A stretch of DNA of 64,000 nucleotides from Marsupella aquatica (GCA_973895155.1 OZ316898.1:11408001-11472000), one strand, 5' to 3'; counted from the first letter of the stretch, positions 20,046 to 31,544 are shown. Translations and numbers: made by a program. Notes: generated by a model from the letters alone, not told the origin.

Positions 20046-20207
20046 TAATGCTCTCGCCTTTTGCTGTAATGTTAGGCCTGCATCGGTTAAAATAGCGTCC
20101 TGTAGGTCTTTTGAGTAAAGATATGCTTCGACATCAAGTGACCAAGATAAATAATTGGCACCATCAATAGTTAGAGCCTTAAATTGAAGCTTCTCTATCG
20201 AATTCAT
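20046..20207 (-). pseudogene. Copia gag N-terminal fragment
   Basis: From ATG at 20207 the minus strand reads a typical Copia gag start: LTIDGANYLSWSLDVEAYL, then KDLQDAILTDAG. The frame then runs into the inverted LTR fragment at about 20046, so the protein is cut after about 54 residues. Confidence 0.7.
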
Positions 20208-20544
20208 GGTGATGGAAGTTATGATGATAGGATCTCAAATCGAGTTATATCCAGCGATTTGTGAGTTATGCTCTGCCTGAATTCTTTAAATCAGTTATGG
20301 CATTGAGGTCTAAGAAATTCAAATGGAAAGAAAAACGGTGAAGAAGAAACTTCCTTGCATTGATCAAAGAGCAAATTTCGATGTGGGTATTCGGTGTTCA
20401 GATGTCTGCGCTCCTGATCCTTCAAGGTGTCGTTTGAGAAAAAAAAATTGATCCTTGGTTCAATCAATAATTCGAAATGTGCATATCGGTTCACTGAATC
20501 GATTGCTTAAGGAAAAATCAAGAATTGTGCTCCAAGGATAGAGT

Positions 20545-20586
20545 CGTGCTGATAACGTGATATGGATTAATCATGGACATTCAATA
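20545..20586 (-). other. Copia LTR 3' end and primer-binding-like site
   Basis: On the minus strand the LTR terminus ...AATCCATATCA is followed by C and GTTATCAGCACG. Its complement CGTGCTGATAAC could match an anticodon-arm region of a tRNA, as in half-tRNA priming known for copia; the tRNA was not identified. Directly upstream, at about 20586, the LTR end is fused to the RT start. Confidence 0.5.
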
Positions 20587-22184
20587 AATAAATCTGTATC
20601 CTGTAAGATGAAGTCCGGCAGGTGCAGGAATGATGGGCCCAAAAACTTTTTGTCTGATTAGGGAGTCCAGTTCTGAATTGATAGCTAGCTCCCATTGTGG
20701 CCAATCCGGGCGAGTTCGGGCCTCAGCAATGGTTAGGGGATCAGGAGTTGTATTGATAATGTCCTCGGAAATCTGGAATGCAAAGATATCATCAACTCGG
20801 ATTGTATCACGCTGCATTATCTTCCCGGTATGTACGTAATTAATTGTGATCTCCTCATTATCGGCAGGTCCTTGTGAAGATGGTTCTATGGTTGGTATAA
20901 TGGTTGGAGATGGACGAGCTACACTCGTGCGGGACTGTCTTGGATGAGAGTCCTTGGATCCCAGTGGGCGTCCTCTTTTGGCCTTGGGTGCAGCGTGAGT
21001 GGATGGTGTAGGTTGCCAAGAAATTCGAGCTGGTATGTTGGCTGCTTCGATGTGTGAGCGAGTGACAGTGGCTGCATCATTGAATGCATCGGGAAGTTTC
21101 ATAAGCATCTGTTGTAAGTGGAGAACACGTTGTACTTCCAGATCTGTTTCTTTAGTTCGGTGGTCCTCTGTAAGCAGGCAAGGAGACAACCATTGTAAGT
21201 CTTTCACTGGTACATCGCCATTTCTCTTGGGATCTTTTGTAAGGGTTGGAAAATTGTCTTCAAAGAAATGGCAGTCTTGGAATCGTGCTTTAAAAACATC
21301 TGCTGTGGAAGGTTCCAAATATCTTATAATAGAGCGTGAGTCAAAGCCCACATAGATACCGCGTTGTCTCTGAGGTCCCATTTTAGTTCTCTTGGGACCT
21401 AAAATTGGGACAAGTACCAGGCAGCCAAAAATTCGTAGATGTGTGATGTCTGGTGGTAATCCATATGCTAGAAAATGTGGGTCTGTGTATTAAATGAGGA
21501 CGGTCTCAGTCAAATAAGGGCAGCTGCATGTAGGACCGCATGGCCCCAAGCTGATGCTGGTAAATTTGACTGCATCAGGAGAGGTCTGGCCACCATCTGT
21601 ATTCGTTTTATTATGGATTCTGCAAGACCATTCTGAAAGTGAACATGTGGGACTGGGTATTCTGTATTGATACCTGCAGTTTCACAGAAGGTATCACAAG
21701 TTTTGGAGGTAAATTCCCCCGCATTATCAACTCTAATGGTTTTGATGGGATTCTCTGGGAATTGGTATTTTAATTTCAATATGTGCGATAATATTCGTGG
21801 GAAGACCAGGTTACGGGTAGAGAGCAGGGAGACCTGTGACCACTTAGTAGAGGCATCAATGATAACTAGGAAACATCAGAATGGGCCAGAAGGAGGGTCA
21901 ATAGGGCCACAGACATCAGCGTGTATTCTCTCCAAAAATTGTGGTATCTGATGTATTGTCTTGGATGGTGTGGGACGGGTAACCATTTTTCCTTGTGAGC
22001 ATGCGAGACAGGGTTTGCTGGTAGCAGATGGGTGAATGCCTTTAGGTATGCCCACGGTAGCCTTCAGTATATTGTGGTACATACTTGTGCCAGGATGTCC
22101 AAGGCGATTATGCCATATTTGTGTTAAAGTCAGTGAAGTACTTGTAGCATGATATGAATAGATTCGGGTGATAGGTAAACCCAC
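20581..22184 (-). pseudogene. Copia pol: gag-pre-integrase, integrase and RT start
   Basis: The order on the minus strand is gag-pre-integrase with the integrase zinc motif (IWHNRLGHPG ... PCLACSQGK, an H-H-C-C arrangement), integrase core (ADVCGPI; VDNAGEF; NGLAESIIKRIQ, covering the D-D-E positions), then IYVGF and the RT start (PIIPAPAGLHLTGYRFIY). Breaks: TGA at 21876-21878 and at 21510-21512, each one C-to-T from CGA, and a one-base loss in the GGG run near 21479-21481 (plus strand). The frame ends where RT meets the LTR end. Inactive. Confidence 0.85.
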
Positions 22185-23094
22185 CTATTGCTTGGGCTTA
22201 CAGTTTAATCACTTGCATCATGGCATACTCATTACTCAATCTACCTATACTGAGAAAGTATTAAAACAGTTTAACATGGAGACTGCTTACCCTGTTAGCA
22301 CTCCTATGGATTTGAGATCCTCAGATCCTGCAAAGGATACATTCAGGAAATGGACTGCACCAGAAGCCATTCTTGGCCAGAAAAGCCTTACCTCTCAGCA
22401 ATCGGGGCTCTCATGTACCTGGCTACACAGTCCCATCCTGATATCTCTTTTGCAGTCAATCTTCTTGCACGCCATAGTGCCAAACCAACTATCCGTCACT
22501 AGAATGGCGTAAAGCGAGTATTCCGTTACCTACGAGGAACCACAAACCTGGGACTATTTTTTTCCCAAGCAGTCAGAAAATCTATTGGTGGGATATGCAG
22601 ACGCAGGATACCTTTCAGACCCTGACGACGCAAAATCCCAGACGGGATATGTTTTTCTTCAAGGAGGTACTGCTATCTCTTGGAGAAGCTGCAAACAAAC
22701 ATTGACAGCTACTTCTTCCAACCACGCGGAAATCATTGCCCTCTACGAAGCCACTAGGGAATGCATTTGGTTAAGAAACTTGATGGATCATATTCATACA
22801 CACACAGGGAGCTCTCGTTTGGATAAACCTACGATTATCTATGAAGATAATCAACCCTGTGTCGATCAGATAGTGCAGGGTTTTATCAAAGGCGATTGTA
22901 TTAAACATATAGCACCTAAATTCTTTTATACACATGAGCAGCACGGCGGACAGGTCAATGTACAGTGGATTCCTAGCAAGGAAAATCGAGCAGATTTATT
23001 TACAAAACCACTACGATCATCTCTCCACAAAGAACATACATATGGTATAGGCATGAGAAGCATGACCTCACTGCTGCAGGGCATCGATAGATAA
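22168..23094 (+). pseudogene. Copia pol: RT end and RNase H
   Basis: The plus strand reads the RT C-terminal region (GKPTYCLGLQF, TYTEKVLKQFNM, VSTPMD) up to 22512, where the frame breaks and resumes with VGYADAGYLSDPDDAKSQTG, ATSSNHAEIIAL and YEDNQPCVDQ, the RNase H acidic residues, then the Copia C-terminal phrase ENRADLFTKPL. It is oriented opposite to the integrase part; the joint is within 22165-22185. It matches a complete C-terminal end with a normal stop at 23092-23094. Confidence 0.85.
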
Positions 23095-23950
23095 ATCGGA
23101 ACTGACATTATTGATGCAACGCATTCATGAATATCTCAACATTTCTTACACACAGGCTACAGTTTTGAATATCTATAGATAACCAGTGATATACTCTACT
23201 ACCATTCTGTCACTCGACATTCGACTTATGCTCATCCGCAAGCTGAATAACAGAGCCGAGCTCAAGATATATCTACAGATCAAGAATCGAGAGAGATAGA
23301 CGTCAACTAGCAACCAACTCATTTTCACACTTAATCACACATAAGCGCAACATCTTCTTACCGTCCGAGCTTTATTGATTATTACCAAGCGCAGGACGAC
23401 GCCAAACTCCAGCACCCTGGGCGCACAACCGTGAACAACGGAAGTAGCAGCAGTCGACCACCAACAACGACTCAATCGCCACTTCTCGACTCAACTTCTT
23501 GACTCAATAGCCATCCACATTCTACCTCAGCACTGCTGCGCTGCAACATCCGATCACAGAGCAATCCCTGATTCCCCGTTCCCATCGATTGCCTCGAAGT
23601 TCAAGCTTCAACTCACAAAGGAGACTATCGAATGCATACCTAGTCTGTAAACTTCTTTTTACACTTAGCCTTACACTCAATAGTCAATAGAACTTAGATT
23701 TACTTTTACAATACAGATACAAACTACTGCTTAAGTTTTACACACCCTAGTATCTTTTTTTTTCGTTATAATTCTTTGATATATTTCATTTTTGGCCTTA
23801 GACCATGTAATAGTAGTGGCACTCTTCCCATGATTGAAGCATGGTTTTAATGAGACCATACTACACTTTGGCCAAATAATAGACATATCATTACAAGGGT
23901 TAGTTTTCCCCATACTTTTGAGGTTGTTTGAAATATTTTTCATTCAACCA

Positions 23951-23972
23951 AGGGGGAGTGTTATAAGGGACA
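23951..23972 (+). other. Copia polypurine tract and LTR start
   Basis: AGGGGGAG is followed by TGTTATAAGGGACA, the same start as at 19906. After 14 bases of LTR the sequence becomes gag coding, so the LTR was cut short here. Confidence 0.7.
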
Positions 23973-23975
23973 TAC

Positions 23976-24590
23976 TCCTACTGGAAAATGCAAAATCTCG
24001 CCCACCAGGTATAGCCGCTCCACCACCCAAACCTGAAATCAATTTCAACAGACAAAATGATAAGATCCGAGGCAGAGGACGTGGCATCTTCAGGGGAGAG
24101 GACAACGACCATTTATCAGAGGCAGAAACCAACAAAGGGGCAGAGGCTATGGACAATTCCATAATTTGGAATATCAATCTTCTGGACATTTTTATCGAGG
24201 AAGAGGACAACGTGGACGAGGTAATGGATACAGAGGCAGAGGCCGTAGCAGAGGCCGTGGCCGAGGACCTAATAGTTGGACCAGAGAGAACAAAAATCTG
24301 ACTAAATGTTTTAGGTGCGGCACAAAGGGTCACCTACAGAAAAATTGCCGATCTCCTGCCCACCTGGTCCAACTTTATAAACAAAGCATGGAATTACCTA
24401 GTAATGAAGCCCATGGAAACTATATGGAAACTACAGATGATATTGAGGGATATGCACCAGAAGTACATACTGCCCAATTAGGAGCTAATCCCTCTATGCT
24501 CGACGATCATCACAACTGTATTGTCGATAGCGGCACATCTCATTCCATCCTACGCCATAAAGATTATTTCCTACGTATCACTCCATCCCA
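23976..24590 (+). pseudogene. Copia gag C-terminus and protease
   Basis: It has an Arg/Gly-rich segment (RGRGRSRGRGRGP), then a CCHC zinc knuckle CFRCGTKGHLQKNC near 24310-24350, then the aspartic protease motif DSGTSHSI near 24528. The frame changes once near 24190. It is cut by an LTR end at about 24594. In an intact Copia this block lies between the gag N-terminus found at 20207 and the integrase found at 22184. Confidence 0.8.
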
Positions 24591-24593
24591 CAG

Positions 24594-24653
24594 ATCCATG
24601 ATTAATCCATATCACTTGCTGGTGTATTGAATGTCCATGATTAATCCATGTCA
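24594..24653 (+). repeat. Two direct copies of the Copia LTR 3' end
   Basis: TCCATGATTAATCCATATCA at 24595-24614 is followed by CTTGCTGGTGTATTGAATG and then TCCATGATTAATCCATGTCA (to 24653). The first copy joins protease coding sequence directly. Confidence 0.65.
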
Positions 24654-25309
24654 CAGTTAACTATTTAGAGCTGGGCAAAGTAAACAAAGAATAAGCGCAA
24701 CACAGGACAAGTATTGTACATGCACAGGGATCAAGACAGGACAAAAGGCAAGGTACTCCATGCCCAGCAAGCAAGGTGTACTTTCACTTGTCCTTGTCAC
24801 GGAAATCCCACTTGTCCTTGTCACGGACAGCAAGGCATACTTCAAGGCCAGGATCTGTCTTCCTGCCATGGAGAGGTGTTTACAAAAGACAGCAAACAGG
24901 AAACAGGATTTAATAACAAAAACTGGTAACAGGAAAATGGGTGGAATTTTTTTTTGAATTTTTTTTGAATTTTTTTTTGAATTTTTTTTTTGAGAAAAAA
25001 AATTTATTATTTTTGGTCGACCAGGTTTTTTTGCTAGCGCCCAAAGCTACCAGTTTCCTGTCTCCGTCGCTATACCCGCCATGGATGCCAAGATACACGC
25101 TAGTGGGCAAAGTAGGTGAGCAATCAAAGAGGGTGCATTAGGCATTAGGGGCATGATTTTGTGATCCTACGGTTCCCAAAAAGTGTTAAACAATCTAATG
25201 GCTCTATATCATTCCTGCCCAAAACTGTTTTTGTAAAAGTAGGAAGGACCAAAAAGGGCTGCATTAGATATTATAGTTGTAGATTATGATACTCCTGCAT
25301 GTGACAGGG
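24654..25309. other. No gene supported
   Basis: It contains a local duplication (CACTTGTCCTTGTCACGGA at about 24784 and 24809) and a T-rich tract of repeated TTTTTTTTGAA at 24950-24992. No coding evidence. Confidence 0.5.
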
Positions 25310-25640
25310 TTAGTTACATTTTTTGTCTTTTGTCTCCAGCATTCTATTCTTTTTTGTGTGAAAAGTGCATGCAACAGGGTTAGTTGCATTTTTTGTCTCC
25401 ACCATTTGGTTCCTTTTTGTGTGAAAAGATTTCCTGTATACTTTTGGTTCACGCTATATTTAATTTGCTTTTGGTTTTTTCCTTTCTTTTTATTGATTAC
25501 TTCTTTTCTTGGCACTGTATTTTTGAATGACGATGACACTGTATTTTTGAATGAGGACCACTACATAAAAAGGCGCAACCTTGTATTATAGGAGTTGACC
25601 ACTACATAAAAAGGCGCAACCTTGTATTATAGGAGTTAAT
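25310..25640 (+). repeat. Dispersed repeat, copy 2 of 2, with tandem tail
   Basis: Homologous to 4280-4500. Here the terminal piece ACCACTACATAAAAAGGCGC through TTGTATTATAGGAGTT is repeated exactly in tandem (about 25557-25597 and 25598-25638), and the GTTAGT-GCATTTTTTGTC block is also duplicated. Confidence 0.7.
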
Positions 25641-25869
25641 GCTGGCCCTTCCCAGATGGCCAAGATGGTTGCATCGTCAACTAGCTCTTGGGGTTCAAAC
25701 GTTGTAGGCAAACCTTGCTTCAAACACCGTGACAAAGGCCTCCCTCTCCCCTTGGTTTATTCCTACTGGCAGGCTTGTGGCTTATGCACCACTTGCACAA
25801 CCTTTGAACCTGTGGGCACATGGTTTGCATAATATACAATGTACTAGCCCCATGCCCATGCGTTGCACG

Positions 25870-26155
25870 AAAGACTTTGAGTGAGGGCAAGATTTTGAGT
25901 GAAAGCAAGATTTCGAGTGAGGGCAAGATGTCGAGGTGAGGGCAATATTTGGAGGTGAGGGCAATATTTCAAGTGAGGGCAAGATGTCAACGTGAGGGCA
26001 AGATTTGGAGATGAGGGCAAGATTTCAAGTGAAGGCAAGATGTTGAGGTGAGGGCAAGATTTGGAGATGAGGGCAAGATGTCGAAGTGAGAGCAAGATGT
26101 CGAGATGAGAGCAAGATGTGGAGGTGAGGGTAAGATTTTGAGGCAAGGCAAACAT
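25870..26155 (-). repeat. 20-bp array at the Helitron A 3' end
   Basis: About fourteen units of GAGGGCAAGAT-T-GAG-T sit between the 3' hairpin region and the helicase stop codon. The same core (AAGATGTCGAGG) forms the arrays at 1558, 2218 and 18478, linking those loci to one Helitron family. Confidence 0.8.
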
Positions 26156-26234
26156 GGTTGTGCATTGCAAACTTATAATTCAGGCAAAAAGTCAAAGAGA
26201 TTAATACAAAAGTGATACAATCTTATTCATGTGT

Positions 26235-29200
26235 TCAATAAAGAACCTCATCATATACAACATTTTTTGTCAACTTTGCTTGACCCTCCTCGGAATATGA
26301 AAGTAAAACCTTGATAGTTGTAGGTGATGTTGCCCTTGAGAATGTTACATACAACTGTCCATGACTAAATACAGGCTTTGAAAGCTGCAGCCCTACATGT
26401 TCTAAAGTCTGACCTTGAGCCTTGTTTATGGTCATTGCATATGCCACTCAAACGGGAAATTGGACCCTACGTAATAAAAAAGGGAGTGACTCGTCAGACA
26501 TCAACGGAATCCGTGGGATAAATGTAAGGGCCCCTGCATGTTTTCCTATGAGAACACGTGCCTCAATGACACGACGATTCATTGCTCTCACAATTAGCCG
26601 AGTACCATTGCACAACCCCAAAGAGTGATCTATATTCCTAAGTAAAATGATAGGGCATCCAACCTTCAGTACCAACTTATGAGGTGGCAGACCACTCGGC
26701 GTGAGTGTATTCAAGAACTTCGTAAGGTAGAAATTCTCCCCTTCAAGCTGATCTGGACGATCTATGCTAAAAAACTCACTTGATTCCCCGGGAAGTCCTT
26801 CTAAGATAGAGTCATTAATTTTTTAGTGCCTCATCATTTGTCGGCGCCAGGATAGTTCTCTCACTTAAGAACCTATCGTCCACATTAGCAAGAGTTGGGT
26901 ATATTGCCTGAATCAATGATTCCACTCGTCCCCCATCCACCACCATAGACTCAGGGCAAGTAATAAGATTATTTGAAGGCCCTCCTTTTGGGAGTTTATC
27001 ATCGCCCAATTGTAGTAGCCAGTGCTCCGCAAATGTAACATTACCAAATTCAGGAGAGGCATTAGTTCCTCTTGCCCGTTTATTGTCAGTTAGCTTCAAA
27101 GTCCGTATACTACGCCACACATAAGACTTCTTCAAACACGACCCCACAATCTCCGGACGACTTGCCCTTGCCTTCACTGGAAGCACTTGTCAAAAATCAC
27201 CTGCAAATACAACTACAACCCCTCCAAAGATTTGGTCGTTATTTGGTATGTCGCGTAAAGTTCTATCCAACGCCTCCACTCCATGCCGATGGATCATGGA
27301 TGCTTCATCCCACAAAATAAAAGTTTCCCTCCGCAATAATCCAGCAAGGTCAGATTGTTTTTGGATGCCGCATGTCGATGTCGAGATTGGTTTCAATGGT
27401 AGCTTGAATCTTGAGTGTGTGGTGCGACCTCCATCTAACAAAAGACTTGCAATACCCGAGGAAGCTATGGCCAATGCAATGTCCCCATCTGCATGGACTC
27501 TTCGAAGTAGAACATTCTCCACAAATGTTTTGCCCGTCCCCTCGGTCCATCAATAAAGAATGTCGCTCCATCTCGAGCCCTCACCGTTGCAAGTATTGTA
27601 GTGTACGTTGCCCTTTGACCCTCGTTCAACAATGGCTCATGCTCTGCAAGTTGTTGTAGAAGTACATCCATCGGGTAACGTGTCTCCTCTCTTATCAACC
27701 GGTTTCTATTTTCTTCCTCTTTGAAAAACTCCATACCTGGTTCTGGAAGACCAAACTCTAGCAATATTTTACCCACACTTTTCAAAGCCTCATCCATCAA
27801 ATGTAGAGCAAAGCTCTGTTGCTGCTGCTCTATAGAATCTAAGAAGCCCATTGATTGCAAACGATACCTACAATCATCACTCAAATTGGATGCATGTTGT
27901 GTCCACAGGTCGCACGGCTTGGCAACACCTCCAAACAACAATATTGTGATAAATAGTTGTCGAGTGCACCAGTGTGCATGCTTGCTGCTTCTTGAAGGCA
28001 TCTATACCACTCCTCATCGTTCTCATACAAACCCCGGGCAAGAGCGGCGGCCTGAAAGGTTGGGTATACATTGCCCTCAAATGTGCGAAAGTCGATGAAT
28101 GATGTTGCACCTTTGATGTGAAGAAGAAGCGCCCTCAAGTAGTACCGTTCACCCGCGGCTGGTGGCACAAAATACATCCTACTAATGCTAAACCCTCTTC
28201 TTCGTGGGTTCCATGCACGGGAGGATGCATCCCACACAAACTCATTGGGGAAATTGCTATAGAAAAGTTGTCTCGCACGTTCATGTACTATGTTAGCTCT
28301 GAACCACCCTGTGAGGGTTGTGTCCCTATGAGATTCTGGTTGGACCACATCATTGATCTCAGAATCCTCATTGAACATTACCGATTGTTCCCCCTCACAA
28401 TGCACTTGCAACCTTTGCACTGAAGTAGTACTCTCAGACATTTCAAACTGATTGATGCGCCATACTCCTTCAGCAGGAGACACATATCTAGCATCTAAAT
28501 GTTCCTTTACTTCGTCTCGTTGCTCAACCTCCACCGTTGCTTTATCGTGCCCTTTATAACAATACTTATATAAATACTTGATTGCTTTAATCGAAGAACA
28601 TCTCCACATTGATATGAGCATTAAATCTCATGCTCAAATATGGACTATGAGGAACAATCCACCTATTGTCAAACTTAAATGTGCTTCGATCGTTTGAGAA
28701 ACTACGGCCATCATCCCGATGTCGATACAAAGGAAACCCATCATCTCCAAAAACTATTTTGGATGAAAATGATCGCGGATAGCCCTTGCTACACTATCCG
28801 TCGACCATGCAAGGTGAGTTTGGATACCCGCGACCGCATGGACCATGGACCATGGACTTCATGAATAATAGTCTGATATAATTGGGGATGTACTTGTGCG
28901 TCCGGTATCTTTGCCGAAACCAATTCGTCAACCAACTCCAGGGTGCGCAACTTGTGTCGTTCCACCAATATTATCAGTATGTGGGCGTGCGGCAAACCCC
29001 TCTTCTGAAATTTGATGACATACATAGAAGAAATAGGTGTACCTAATATCCCTGCCTGAATGTCCGCCAATAGGGCCTTCAACTTAAGTTTGAATACTCT
29101 TGCAACAATGTCATCGCGGTTGGCCGGGGTCTGGTAGGGGTAGCACTCCGCTCTAATTTCAGGCCATTCAGGATTGCACGTAAAAGTTATGAAAAGGTCT

Positions 29201-31544
29201 GGAGGCCCATATGTTTGAACAACTGCCATGGCATCCTGATAGGCCTACATCATATGTCGTGCACTGCCTCCATAGGTTGATGGTAGAATATAGGTCCTAC
29301 CCACATCACTTGCTCGTGCGTCCTCATTTTGAACTGCATCTTGTAGCCCTTGATACAACTCGGTCCTTAGCTTCTTCTGATTATTCCGAATGTAGGTGAG
29401 TCGTGTTTGATCAATACATGCGTAAGCATCCACAATGTATTGCTTGAGCAATCATCCTCCACAAAGCAACCAATCATCTCCCCACCTTGCATGTAACCTA
29501 TACGCATAGTACTGAAGTTCGGTCACCTTCTTAGAACCATTTCGTCCACCCCTCGCTCCTGCTTCAACAGCCATAATAATTCCATCTTGGAATTCATGGC
29601 CTGCCAATGGGATGTCATAAGACCACCCATCCTGTCCATGAGGAAAAAGCAAAACATAATGAAGGGGAGCATACGACCGATGCCACTCAGAAATCCTTTG
29701 TAGGCCACCATTCCTCTTCCTTAGGATTATGTCCCTACCACGTGTTTCAATATCTTCCTCTCCCACCATAATCACGCCAATTTCATGTGTGGTGGGCTTA
29801 TTATATAGCGCCTAGGGTCAGTATCTCGCTCTGCTATAATACGTAGTGATACCTCTGCCACCTCAGTGCCATCAATGCGGCTCCCCGCATTTTTTAAGAG
29901 CCCCACATATGGATTGTACGTATGTAGCAATATGTCTTGCAGAGAAGCTAACACAGCATGATCCAATTGTGGCATCCTATTCATCCTACAACCCAAGAAA
30001 AAACCATGAGACACAACTTATTGGAAACATATATACTTAGAATATTAAAGGAAAACGCTTTCAAGAATGCTGCACATATTACTTATTTACCTATTTCCCA
30101 ACTCATTTTTTGTATCATGAATATATAGCTGAGCAAATTTTGGTCCTTCTCCATCAGGCGGCAAGAGGCTACCGGCACAATGATATAATGCTCCTTGGAT
30201 ACGAAAGGAATATGGGCCTTGATTACCACCCCTTTCATCAAGTTTAACACCTAGAGACGTAAATGCCAATGCATTATTGTAGCCTCAAATATTCTTCCGG
30301 AATGCTGTAGCTGCGGCATTGGTACCAATCAACAAACTCTGTAGAGGTTCAGGGGGATCACCAAGTTTAGACAATACCACCTTCCCTCCGGCGCAGCACA
30401 TGGTAAAGAACGGGTTGCGTTGCGTCCCTGACTTTCACTCTTTGATCCAATGAAGCGCTTTGCATTGTGGGCACTCAATGTTCATGCGTCCCAAAAGATG
30501 TCGACCCATTGAAGGGTCCAACGGCTGTCTTGCCTTCGGTAACCGTTGGATTTGTTCCAATCTTTGGCGCTCCTGTAAAATAGCACGTGGATTGGGTTGA
30601 GCCGGAGTATCCGGCGCAAGATTTGTGCCTCCCATTTCCTCTTGGAGCATATGCTCAATTTCCTCTTCTCCATCTTCATTTGACAAATCCAAGGTGCCCT
30701 CAACAAACGTGTCGAATTGATCACCCCCATCATTGAGGATCAAATTTGGCCCCTCGTGAAGAGCACCATGAATGAGCCAATCTTCATCAAAGACGTTAGG
30801 GTCGGACCGTTCATTGTTTGGTATGGATTCACAAGGTGGGGGCTGAGCCATAAAGGCAACCCCATCTTGTAAAGCGCCATCAATGAGCCAATCCTCTTCA
30901 AAGACGTCAAGTTGTTGTGACCCATTGTTGGTTATGGGCTCGCACGGTGGGCCAATGGCAAAATCCTGGGGAGGCTGGTCAACCCCACATGCGTCCAAGG
31001 CACCATTGATGAGCCAACCTTCATCAAACATGGGAGAGTCGGATAATCCATTCACAGGATCTTGGCTAGTACCAATAGCAATGGATCTGGCCAATGCCTG
31101 TTGAGCAGCCCTTGCTTCATGGCGAAGCTGCCTTCCACTATTTGCGCATGCAGATGTCAAAGTTGGTCCCCAAGTTGGTCCTGTACTTGCCCCCTCAAAG
31201 GAGGCCAATGATGTTGCTGGTGCTTGCCGCAGTGCCCTTGCTTCGTGCCGTAGTTGTCGACCACTAACTGTGCGGGCAGACGCCACATTTGGTGCAGCAC
31301 TTGTGGCACTTGGTTCTGGTACCAAAAGTATTGGACTTGGTGGAATACTTGTTACCGTGACCAAAGGTCCCACAGTTGGTGTGGAAGTTAGTTGTGGCAC
31401 AGTACAAACTTCAACCCTTTCTTGTAGCCGTCGCTCAGCATATCGTTGGCGACACCTTGCATTTGTGACTGCCCTATTCTGGGCATGCCACTCCCGATCA
31501 GCTTCCAGTATCTCGCGTGGGGTCCTCATGGTCCAGGTTCTCAC
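26235..31544 (-). pseudogene. Helitron A Rep-helicase (RepHel)
   Basis: Order on the minus strand: an N-terminal 369-aa region ending in a Cys pair (CPQCKALHW); the Helitron N-terminal domain (PKFAQLYIHDT) with a likely small intron near 30086-29993; HUH Rep motifs FITFTCNPEWPEI (~29175), RGLPHAHILI (~28985) and KYLYKYCYKGHD (~28560); then a PIF1-type helicase with a broken Walker A (near 27540), ILWDEASM, GDF-QVLPV and [10 protein letters not shown], ending at 26235. Rep would nick and join the element ends and the helicase would unwind. Stops: TGA at 30435, 30285, 29452, 27190 and 26448 (all one C-to-T from CGA) and TAG at 29245 (from CAG). Other breaks: a one-base loss at 27538-27541, an extra TA near 29800, and a 7-bp duplication near 28846. 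Confidence 0.9.
30740..31260 (-). repeat. Internal repeats in the Helitron A N-terminal region
   Basis: The protein has three copies of a ~40-residue unit with the core F-E-WLI-GAL (EGWLINGAL, EDWLIDGAL, EDWLIHGAL) followed by a Pro/Cys/Glu segment (PPCEPI or PPCESI). Before them are two copies of SGRQLRHEARA. The DNA copies diverge, so these are old duplications. Confidence 0.8.

Larger units (their letters stand above)
19906..24653. mobile_element. Scrambled Copia retrotransposon with parts on both strands
   Basis: All parts of one Copia-type element are present but out of order: LTR start (19906, plus), gag N-terminus (20207, minus), LTR end with possible primer site (20558-20586 and 20545-20556, minus), gag-pre-integrase, integrase and RT start (22184-20581, minus), RT end and RNase H (22168-23094, plus), polypurine tract and LTR start (23951-23972, plus), gag zinc knuckle and protease (23976-24590, plus), LTR end (24594-24653, plus). 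LTR-end sequences abut internal coding sequence at several joints. Confidence 0.8.
25844..31544 (-). mobile_element. Decayed autonomous Helitron A
   Basis: The 3' terminus on the minus strand is CTAG at 25847-25844 followed by T, preceded by a TGCGTTGCA stem region at about 25858-25867. A 20-bp array (GAGGGCAAGATGTCGAGGT type) fills 25870-26150, and the Rep-helicase gene lies just upstream (31544-26235). The right-hand (5', TC) terminus was not identified, so the element extends beyond 31544 by an unknown length. Confidence 0.75.
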
